Source: Enoplolaimus lenunculus (taxonomy: Eukaryota > Nematoda > Enoplea > Enoplida > Thoracostomopsidae). From it: a stretch of 64,000 nt of DNA. The DNA lies in assembly GCA_030248215.1 (NCBI GenBank), contig JASANG010001574.1:62001-126000 (forward strand), in the 5' to 3' direction. Made by a program: the position numbers and the translations under genes. Under the pieces are notes generated by a model. That model was not told the origin of the DNA, ran no database searches, and worked only from the letters and a program-made list of their open reading frames with translations. Positions 55,266-64,000 of the stretch are shown here, one piece after another; within the stretch, counting starts at the first letter, position 1, and the number at the start of each line of letters is the position of its first letter.

Positions 55266-55453
55266 GGCCAATGTTACTTTACGGGACGTAACAGTGGATT
55301 AATAGTAATCCTTAGCCTAACTCTAAGCCTAAACTTTGCAAAAATGTGTTCCTAAGCCTAAGCCGAAGCAAAAAAATATAATCTAGAATCTACTCCTACT
55401 CTTTTATAGAACCACCAGAAACCTAGACGCCGCTGAAAGTATTAAAATGGACC
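55266..55453 (-). mobile_element. TTAGGC-core MITE, second end type
   Basis: GGCCAATGTTACTTTACGGG at the left, AAAGTATTAAAATGGACC at the right; flanks ACTTTATC and ACCTTATG, 6 of 8 identical. Confidence 0.8.
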
Positions 55454-55564
55454 ACCTTATGAGTAACGATGGTAATTTAATTCTGTTATCTTTAGATTTT
55501 AATACCAAGAGTGCATCGTGATACAACAGTATGCAGCTCTTGGAGTTCCCGCATAATACAAAAT

Positions 55565-55749
55565 ACGCCAACGGACGTTGCGTTTTTGGCCGACCCCTCT
55601 TATTTAGGGGAGGTGTATCACATGCAATACTCCTACATTAACTATAAGCAGAGCGGTTTTGATGCCGTATACATACAGGGCCATGGTTCGCACAAGTTGT
55701 ACCCTCTGTAAATAAGAGGGGTGTAGGCCAAAAACGCAATGTGCGCTGG
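55565..55749. mobile_element. inverted-repeat element with TTGCGTTTTTGGCC arms
   Basis: Arms of about 45 bp: TTGCGTTTTTGGCC plus ACCCCTCTTATTTA on the left, and their complement on the right (TAAATAAGAGGGGT, GGCCAAAAACGCAA), extending outward as CCAACGGACG against CCAGCGCACA. The 100-bp centre is unique. No relative was seen elsewhere in the window. Confidence 0.7.
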
Positions 55750-57375
55750 ATATATTCTTTTCTACGAAGAATGTACACAGTTGCACACGGTTGTTATAAA
55801 ATAGTTGTTATCGGCTCCTGTTAATATTCAGTAAATTCAGAGTTGACCAAATTTTTTGCGGAATAGAAAAATCGATGCAAATTTGACCACAAATATGGGA
55901 TTTAGAATATTGAGCTGACTGTATGCTTTGGTAATTTTTTGTTGTATATATGTGTATATGTATATATGTCTACATAGATTTTTTCCTCTATCTCTAGTCA
56001 GTGTTTGTTTCGTTTGGCGTGGATTGGATATACTAAAATTGTCAGGCGAATAAATTGTTCCGTTAAGTGTTAAGGTGGCAGTATTTAGCTGCAAGGTCTA
56101 CATATTTTATGCAACACAAAACGACGTGAAAACAACGTTATCACTCAAATTAAATAAAAATATTAATTTCAATATTTTATTTCTGAATTTCCGACAAAGT
56201 CAAAATTCAAAAATATACTCCAGAGTGTCGAGTGAGGTAATACAAATTTTGAAATCAGGTCTAGCGATGCTATATCTCGGGGAAACATCCGTTTCAATGG
56301 TAAAACTTTAAATTTAAAACTTTTTCGACTAAAAACTTTTTAAGATTATTTAAATTTAGTTATCGTAAATTATCAACAATAGCATGTTTTGAAACAATGG
56401 TTTAATTACCAATGAGCACTAAAAATTCACGTATTGCTTGCGAAAAATAGTATATTGTGCTTTATATGTATTTGATGTTTCAGCAGCAATAGTTTTGGCT
56501 GGTGTGTTTTCTGTTATCTCCAAGCATGTATCCGTAGAAAAAAATGGTTCGACTTTGTAAAATTTCTAAAGGTTCAGGCTGTTGTACATTTTTGTCAAAC
56601 AGTTAACGCTCGTTTGCAAGTGCCAAGTCATTTCATGAACTCGTTAGGTTTATGTCACAGTGAAATTTGAATTTTTGAAAAACTAGAACCTTCAAGTGTC
56701 AACGTAAAGGGGTGGCCGATAACGGAGACATGACCCTTTTTTGCTGCTTTGTGACGCTTCTCTCAGGCAATTTGTACTCAATATATTTTATTTACTATGT
56801 TATTTATGCTTGAAGTTTTTAACCAACCGCATAGCCAGGAGTTTTAGGCGTCAAAGGCCAAATTCGTTTTTGTGCTTTTTGCACACAGGATTTTAGGAGT
56901 TTTTTCAGGTACAGAACAAGAAATTCCGTTTCAAATTTTTATAGAATGTAACGCCCACATTTCAAAACCCTGGCTACGCCTCGGCTTTTAACGTATATTG
57001 TTAATATAATATAAAAATAATATATGTTGATTTTCTACCATTTTACTAAAGAATGGATCAAGTTCAGCATTTGAAATTTCTCCGAATACTGAATTTGCAC
57101 CTGCGCTGATTAGCATCCCCTCTGTATCTATACGTATATATAAAAATTGACAGCTGCAAGTTTTTGCGAATTTTTGACAAGTCATTTCAATGCTTTATGT
57201 TTTTGAAAATGTGGTCAATGTTTTTAAGTTACACTTGATTCAGTTTCAAATTGTACAAGTAAAATAAATTAACTTTACTGCAAGCTTAACTAGCAAAGTT
57301 ATAGATAAGCGACATTGGCGCTAGCAAATTTTTCTATACGGCAATCACTTTGAAATGCCGTTTGTTACCATTATG
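55750..57375. other. intergenic, no gene recognised
   Basis: AT-rich sequence; no convincing exon or defined repeat. Confidence 0.4.
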
Positions 57376-57582
57376 GCACGGATTCTCAAATGTGTGTAGC
57401 ACCTATGACCAGTGAGCGATAGGTTTTTTGAACATGCCAACTGCGGGAGCTACAAATTTCAATCTCTTCTCACAAATAGGATGAATCAAAGCTGCTGCCA
57501 AAATTTGAAGTTATCCATACCCTGGTTCGAAATGTTCAGAACCAATTGATGGTAGATGCTACACACTTTTGAGAACATGGTC
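57376..57582. mobile_element. CCCGTATTCTCAAATG-family MITE
   Basis: GGATTCTCAAATGTGTGTAG and GCACCTATGACCAGTGAGCG at the left; GATGCTACACACTTTTGAGA at the right. Confidence 0.7.
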
Positions 57583-58019
57583 GTTTATCCTCAGTTGTAA
57601 GCAACAGCGACTGGTAGATGCTTTTTGGCCTTACCACTCATTGAAGTTACCATTCTGGTTGCAGTCTTGTTTTGCAAATCATATCTTTCAACACCTTTAC
57701 TTGCAGCTGCAACTTGCAAATGTCAATGATGCTTTGGAGTATTTTGCGAACTAAAAGGGACGGGGTGTAGTTTGTAGTGGTTTGCTAGAATTTTGTGTTC
57801 GATGTGTGATGTATTAATCGTGTTGTGAAACGCTACGCTAACATTTGGATAGTCCAGCCTACTTTTTGCTTTATTTCGCTTTTTGTATGTATATATTCTA
57901 ATAAATTCTTATTTTGACTGCATTTCTATTTAACAACTTTGTGATATAGAAATCAAGCGAGACATCAAATCTATTAATACATCGCCTTTGAACGCAACGA
58001 CCTCGGAATCTCTTACACA

Positions 58020-58198
58020 GGCCAATGTATAGAACAGGGCCGTAACAGTAGTATAAGCACATTCCTAAACGTGAGCGTTAGCGTAAGAATGAGCTCATAT
58101 ATAAACTTAAGCTTAAAGTGATAAATACATCTAAAGCTTAAGCTTACTCTATTACAGTCACGCAGAAAAAGGTTCTGCCCCTAATCTTTACATGTGCC
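58020..58198 (-). mobile_element. TTAGGC-core MITE (GGCC family), full length, reversed
   Basis: GGCCAATGTATAGAACAGGG to CTAATCTTTACATGTGCC, flanked by CTTACACA (58012-58019) and CTAACACA (58199-58206), 7 of 8. Confidence 0.85.
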
Positions 58199-58708
58199 CT
58201 AACACATAACAAGCTCATGATTTGAGGAATTTTCAAAGCTGCTGCAATGGTCAGAATATATACAATACCTACCGGCCTAATTTGAAAATATGCCAAAGTT
58301 TTCACCCAAATTTCTGTTTATATTATTCTTTAGCCTATGCTTAATCTTAAACCAAATCTTTTGCCCGACATAGGCGAAGCCTTTACCGATAACCACAGTC
58401 TGGTCTCAGCCTAAGATTCGTGTTAAGCTAAAGGTTACAATTCAACCTATGCTTATGATTGGGTTCACTTATGAGCCATGGAGGAACTTTTATACTTTTT
58501 TTGTGGGCGAAACAAACAAATACCAAATAGGTATTTTGTAATTAATAAATGAACATCGCTATCTTATGGTTGAATAACATAGCTAAACTCGAAGCCTAAG
58601 CCTAAGATTCAAACTTCGTCTCTGCCTAAATCTAAGCGTGTTTTATGTTCGTCAGCTTGTTATGTGTGGAGAATATTTGTAGGTTTGAGTAAACAAATAA
58701 CGGGTAAT

Positions 58709-61700
58709 TCATAACTGAACATCGCCATCGTGTGGAACTATAACATAATCACCAATAACGTTATCCGGTCCATATCCTTGGGTTCGGCTTTGAAACCCAC
58801 TACCTTCGTACCATAACAATTTTTCATCAGCGTCTTCAAATTCTTGGTCGTCCGAATCATCGTTTGTACACTCCGTATCAGAATCAGATGGATTTCCAGG
58901 CCAACAGCAACAAAAATACGCCAGTTGAAGTACTGAGAGAACACTTGCGCCAAAAAATAACCCCAGTTGACCGCCAAGATCAGATACAAACTGTTCAATG
59001 GGATACGTGTAGTATTCTTCCATGAATACGCTTGAATACGGTTCTCGAATGGTTAGAGTTAATAAACTGACTGATGTGTTGCTAAAACAAAAAATAATAT
59101 CGGCTAATGTATAAAACTGCGGCCGTAACAGTAGTATAAAGCATATTTCTAAGACTAAGCCTAAGCCTAAACCTAAGCTTAAAGAATCAGTTTATGCCTA
59201 TGTTTAAATGTTTAAACCTAAGTAAAACCTAAGCAAAAAATCAATCTAAAGCATATAGGTTACTCTATTGCAGTCCCGCAGAGAAACGTTCAGTTGATTT
59301 ATTGAGCAACTGGCATGGCGTAAACGGAAAGTAAAAATAACGGAAACGGACAGTGTTGAAAATAACTGCAATGGAAAACTGACATCTACACTGTAAATTC
59401 CAGTGAGTTGATTTTAACTTAAAATGACTTGGATCCACTCAGAAATCTTGGCTCTGAATTAAGTCTTTCCGAACTCAGGATTCTGAATTGTTTAAACTCA
59501 TTCTGCATTAATTGAGCAAGTAACCCGGAATTAAATCAACTTAGGGTGAGTTAATATTCGCTGTTATTAACTCAGAAATAACCAGAAATAACTAATTCTG
59601 TCACTGTGTCGATTTAATCAACTCAATGGAATTTACAGTGTAAATATTGCATACTTTCGGGGTCTCTGTTACACATTAAAGTATTGTTCTGAAATATGTT
59701 CAACATGCATTCCGCAGTGTGTCTGGCCAGCGAAACAAATTCAAGATAATGCATTAACTCCCGATATTACACTAGACTGGAAGCGACCAGTTATTATTCG
59801 TTGGGTGATCCGAGATTGACCGCGTATATCTTCTTTCCGCACCCTCTCAAAAATGGCAATTTCCACGGACGGGACGAAAAGTACGTCCGAAGACGGAAAC
59901 CCGACCTAAAATTTTACTATATGTTCGAAAACAAAGTGCGAAACATTTTTTTGATGTTTTTAAACTACAAAAACATATTTTATGAGACTGAAACGTTTTT
60001 ACACGAACCTCAGCTGTTTCAAGAGGGTAGAGTCAGAAAAAGGTTTGTGCGAGCAAGAACAAGTACTCACATTTGTGGGTTTTATAGCGGGTTATTCAAA
60101 ACCGTAAAACAAAACAATGATACTGACTGAATCCGTCACAACACAACCATGGAAGCAGTGTGACCCCGAACTCACGATTTCACGAATCCCGAACCCGAAC
60201 CATTGCAATGTTGCCGAGTACGATGTTAAAGTTTGACTCCCAACGATCTGTGGATAATGTCGTTTAAAAATTAAAAATGTACCTATCAATTTGAAATACT
60301 TTCGCTCAGCGAGTGGATTCTTATGTTAGCAATTTAAACCAGTCAATTTTAGAAATCTTAGATGTAGGCGAATCTTTCCGGGCAGAAAGATAGCTACAGT
60401 GTGTTATGTATATCCGTTCAAGACTGGTCGTAGCCAGAGTAAAGTCGTCGAAAAGTAGAGCACTGTCATTAGAGTGGTGCTATATTTTTTAACCTTTTAG
60501 TGCCCTCAGGTGCAGTCAGGCGTCGCTTGGCACCGTACGACACCGCACGACAATTGCCGCATAGCGCTAAAATTGCAAGTATTGCAAACAAAAGTTTTTT
60601 TGGATTACGGTGCCGTTCGACGCCGGACGACTACCAGAGGCGGCTCTATTCGTACTCTTTTTCAATATCACGAAACTGTCGCGGCAAAACAAACACATCA
60701 AATATCCAATCGTGACACGGTTGTGCTCGAACGCACTCTTCCATGCATTCGTTAACCCACGCGTCATATTCTTGAAAACAACGAATAACCGTAGCATTTG
60801 TTGACAACTCATGTTGAAAATCTAAAAATCCACAAAAAAATTCGTTTGTTCGCGACGTGTTCGAATACATTATGCAACCGACGCACGATTTCATGCGGAA
60901 ATTTTCACAGTTGTCCTGGCAAACTTGGACGTCGACCGGATGTTCGTGAGGCAGGCGACACGGATTTGACGGCGTTGAAAAGCGTTTGCGGTATACTGCT
61001 TTGACCTGAAAACAAACCTACAACACAGTAGACGTGAGAAAACGCTGGCTACTGGTGACATTTGACTGAATTTTTAAGTTAAGGAACACTTTCCGACCAA
61101 ACGCGATTCGTTTTCCGAGCTTCGTTTCAGTTTGAAAGTTATAAAGTTAAACCAGGGTCATCCGATCAGTTTTTTAGACATATGACCAGTTTCAGACAAC
61201 TAATCGGCATGCAATTTTTTCGCACTAATTTTTAAACCTTCCCCATTGGCTTATCTTACGCTTTTGGTTAGAATTCATTTTAAGCTTTACCTAAGCTTTT
61301 AGGTTTTGTTAGGGGCTGGTGTATGTTCCAAACATGGTTCGTTTAATATCATCCTACCGTTGCGTCGCTGTTCCCTTCGATATTGTACGGCACTACTTTA
61401 TCACCGAACGACACCAAATATATTTCGTCCTTAGTAAACGTTCCTTTGTACAAATCTTCCAAAAACGTTGCAACACGCGGCCGCAAAATAAACACTTGAA
61501 ACGAACCAAATTCGTACGTCCGCGGTGTCGGCTCGACAAAATGAATTTCATAGCAAGGACCGTACCGAGTGCCAACTTTGACAATTTTTTTAATATTTTG
61601 TTCGCCATGAGTTTCGTTGAATAGTTGCACTGGATCGCGAGTAATAAATTCCATCAAGTCATCGAAATATGTCATATTAAGTGAAAAAAATACGTCCGTC

Positions 61701-63647
61701 GACTGTTTACGAGCTTCGCTTATTTTAGCCATCGTTTCTGGTGACACGTTCAATTTTGAAGCTATAACGGAAAACAGGTAATTGGCAAAGTCGTCGCTAA
61801 GGGGGATTCAGGGCTCCAAACGTCTTTTTGGGGATTTTCCAAAACCCCCGTTAGACCGATTTTTCAGTTCACAGAACAAGAACCCCCTAAGAAATTTATA
61901 CAGAACGTAACCCCGTCGGTTGTTCCAAAATCTTGGATAAGCATATAGAAGTCCGGGTTAAAATATGTTTCAAAATTAGTACAATTAATTAAAATTTACA
62001 AATGTAACTTTGAGGGTCCAACCATTTTTTCGCAGGACTATATAATAGAGAGATAGTATAAGCTTAAAATTTATAATTTTTGCATAGGCTTAGGCTTTCG
62101 ATTAGTTATAGGCTTATCCTAACGCTGAGACTTTAGGAATATACTTATGCTACTTCTGCTACCGTTACGCCTCTCAAACGCGTTGGCAAAAAAATTTATA
62201 AGCTCGTGTCCACTTTCTTTCATAATCTCAAGTGTCGTAAACTAAAGCCTTAGTCTAAGTTCTAAGTCTAAATCTAAGTCTAATTTGACATGTTAGAAAG
62301 GGTTAATGAAAAAATTTTCAATTACCATCTTTAAAGAAAATTTTTCAATTACTATCTATAATTGCGCAAATCAATTACTTAGCTATAGTACCTCCAAAAT
62401 ATAGCGTCATCAAGTCAATAATCGCATATTCGTTGAGTCCATATTTGTCCAGTATAGCCTGATCTATTGCACGATTAGTGCAATATGTTATCGACGGTGG
62501 GTAGTTAGCGATTTCTGTTGTTCCAATGCGGGTAGCAGTTTCATCTAAAATCGCAAAAATTGGCTGAATTTTGCACAACTTGAAATTTTTTGTGTGTTCA
62601 TATTCTCAAACGTTTGTAGCACCGATCATCAATTGGTAATAGGTCTTGAATGATTTAAACCTCATCTGTCTTTTGGTAGCCAAATTCTTGGTACATAAAC
62701 AATCACAGATTGTTGTCCACGCTTTGAAAATCATTACCTGCGGGTCCACGCACCTCAAAAATTTCTTACCTGGCCAGCGTTCGCCAGCGGGTCGGATGCA
62801 ACTCTGCCTACGCGAAGCATTAAGAATTAACTCGAGTTGACACAATGTCATTTTGCTAAATTTCCGAAACTGAGATAGATATTTGAGAAATAAAAATAGT
62901 TCATTTGACGAGAAAAGAATTTAGCTACAAAACGTAAAAATTTCGTTGCGAATTCGACTCACGAGACGCAAACAACAATGCGAGTCGGTATATTTGAAAC
63001 GAAAGCACTCCAAGAGCGATCAACAAAAACGTCAACCACATTAACTTGAAGAAAACGCCAGTTGTTGAGTTGAGTTCACTGATACCATGAATGGTTGTAT
63101 GTTGTGTCCAGTCAGCAAGAACTTTTTTGATTCGAACTGCCGTTTTCCGCAAATATCCGGTCCGTTTTGTCGAATCTGTGAGCGAATTCAAACCTTTGAG
63201 GGTACCAAAGTTTACCGATAACCGTGACCATTGTGACTGCAAGCTTGACTTAGGCTCTGAGCAGCTGGAGTCTTCATGTTTGTTTGAAGTCACGTATGTC
63301 TCGTGATCTTTACTTTTTAGTCGTTTTGTCGCGACAATTTCTCGTTTCCGTGTGTCCGTGCTGAAGACATCTTCTGCTCGTAGAGTGCAAGCGGCGTTGT
63401 CTGGATCCGGTGGATGTAGAAATTCGGCCAATTTATCAGTTTCATCAACAACATGGTTGTCGAGTCGCTGGACGGCACGCTTGATTTCACGAACTTCGGC
63501 TGGTTTGAAAATTTGTCTAATTTTAGGTTTAGGCTTAGGTTTAGGCTTTGATCCGCTAGGTGTATTGCTCAACGATGCTGGTGATTTTTTACGATTTGCT
63601 GCTTGGGATAATGCACAATTTTCGTGGAATGAACATCGTCGACTCAT
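58709..63647 (-). CDS. DEG/ENaC-family sodium channel subunit, 5 exons
   Basis: Minus-strand exons 63647-62963, 62544-62392, 61761-61358, 61005-60656 and 59081-58709 total 1965 nt, 654 residues, phases matching. The cytosolic N-terminus is unusually long (about 190 residues), with a KPKPKPKPK run at 34-42. The gating motif TTIHGI includes H187-G188. The first membrane segment is about 198-220 (LMWLTFLLIALGVLSF). YPPSITYCTN (243-252) matches the family's FPAVTICN block. Exon 4 holds ten cysteines of the extracellular cysteine-rich region. The pre-TM2 block LGGQLGLFFGASVLS (566-580) includes the selectivity-filter triplet G575-A576-S577. The C-terminal tail is acidic. These channels are trimers in the plasma membrane, gated by acid, peptides or force depending on subfamily; which applies cannot be read here. 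The start ATG at 63645-63647 is the first in frame seen. The gene converges with the Ig/FN3 gene. Confidence 0.92.
59102..59292 (-). mobile_element. TTAGGC-core MITE next to the DEG/ENaC exon 5 acceptor, one end lost
   Basis: GGCTAATGTATAAAACTGCG begins 20 bp from the exon 5 boundary; CCTAAGCCTAAGCC core; it stops within the AACGTTCAG end without a full terminus. Confidence 0.75.
59389..59640. mobile_element. fold-back MITE (CACTGTAAATT family) in DEG/ENaC intron 4
   Basis: CACTGTAAATTCCAGTGAG to GGAATTTACAGTG with TA on both sides (59387-59388, 59641-59642). Confidence 0.8.
60497..60640. mobile_element. GC-rich inverted-repeat element by DEG/ENaC exon 4
   Basis: GGCACCGTACGACACCGCAC at the left and GGTGCCGTTCGACGCCGG at the right face each other around an AT-rich centre. 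It stops about 15-20 nt beyond the exon 4 donor. It resembles the CGTACGG family. Confidence 0.5.
62013..62187 (+). mobile_element. decayed TTAGGC-core MITE in DEG/ENaC intron 2
   Basis: TTTTTTCGCAGGACTATA, GCATAGGCTTAGGC, TTAGGAATATACTTATGC and a final CGCGTTGGC match the family in order. Confidence 0.6.
62598..62675. mobile_element. half of a CCCGTATTCTCAAATG-family MITE in DEG/ENaC intron 1
   Basis: CATATTCTCAAACGTTTGTA and GCACCGATCATCAATTGG; it starts about 50 nt upstream of the exon 2 acceptor. Confidence 0.5.
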
Positions 63648-64000
63648 TTTACTTGCTTTAGTCTTAAAATTGTTCTTGCGTGGTCGAAGTTTAAATTTTA
63701 TTCATACTTATTACACATATCAGCTTATAAACTGTATATGAAGTATTCTAAGAAGTCAGATGCCGCCGCTGTCAAGCGTACATTTTCATTCAAATAAAGG
63801 CTTACTCGTGAAATCCCGTAGAAAATATGCATTCGCCAAGCAAATGAAGTATAAGTAAACATTTTGTGAAAATAATTTCGAGCTGATTTTCTTCAATATT
63901 GAACGCTTTAGCAATGCGAGAAAATATTTTCTTAAATTTCAATCCGCGTATTTCTAGGCCCAATACAGTCTTGTTTATTTAGCTGCGGTTACAAAAAGTG
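63648..64000. promoter_or_regulatory. 5' flank of the DEG/ENaC gene
   Basis: Expected to hold 5' UTR and promoter by position. No TATA box, repeat or other motif could be assigned. Confidence 0.3.

Noticed and set aside
59801-60130. Plus-strand ORF in DEG/ENaC intron 4
   Set aside because: It is antisense to the channel gene, inside an intron, with no domain or splice support.
38-62187. TTAGGC runs as telomere or subtelomere
   Set aside because: The hexamers are degenerate, in both orientations, and bounded by transposon ends with target duplications; no long uninterrupted array exists.

Overview
This is AT-rich eukaryotic DNA with spliced genes (GT-AG introns) and many short repeats. It comes from an invertebrate animal: one gene is an innexin with the invertebrate-type outer loops, and the others are a DEG/ENaC channel, a GPI-type Ig/FN3 adhesion protein and a small secreted protein. 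I cannot name the phylum from sequence alone. The repeated hexamer TTAGGC is the nematode telomere unit, but here it lies inside small transposons and is weak evidence of lineage.

Layout. (1) 1-9.6 kb: mostly MITEs and old repeats, plus one possible coding exon on the minus strand near 1.3 kb. (2) 9.60-12.06 kb, plus strand: a three-exon gene for a 175-residue secreted, cysteine- and histidine-rich protein, with a decayed copy of its last exon that a MITE has split, then a 47-bp minisatellite just after the stop. (3) 12-17 kb: MITEs and a nearly perfect CpG-rich 52-bp minisatellite. (4) 25.3-17.0 kb, minus strand: a seven-exon innexin of 414 residues. (5) 25.3-42.4 kb: no gene recognised, many MITEs, a tRNA-like sequence and a forkhead-type palindrome just before the next gene. 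(6) 42.4-54.6 kb, plus strand: a ten-exon gene for a 515-residue protein with signal peptide, three Ig domains, one FN3 domain and a hydrophobic GPI-type tail. (7) 63.6-58.7 kb, minus strand: a five-exon DEG/ENaC channel of 654 residues, convergent with gene 6.

All four gene models were assembled by eye. In each, exon phases match at every junction and the total length is a multiple of three. Innexin, sodium channel and adhesion protein are all surface proteins of excitable or epithelial cells, but nothing here shows that they work together.

Most of the remaining sequence belongs to about ten families of short non-autonomous DNA transposons. Several have clear target-site duplications: 8 bp for the GGCC-ended TTAGGC-core family and for the CAGTGGCGG and CAGGGTT families, and TA for the CACTG-ended fold-back families. 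The most unusual features are repeats crowding splice sites: a tandem array that repeats the 3' splice site of an innexin exon, a duplicated innexin 5' splice site next to an inserted element, and several MITEs ending about 12-25 nt from an exon. No retrovirus-like element or reverse transcriptase was recognised.
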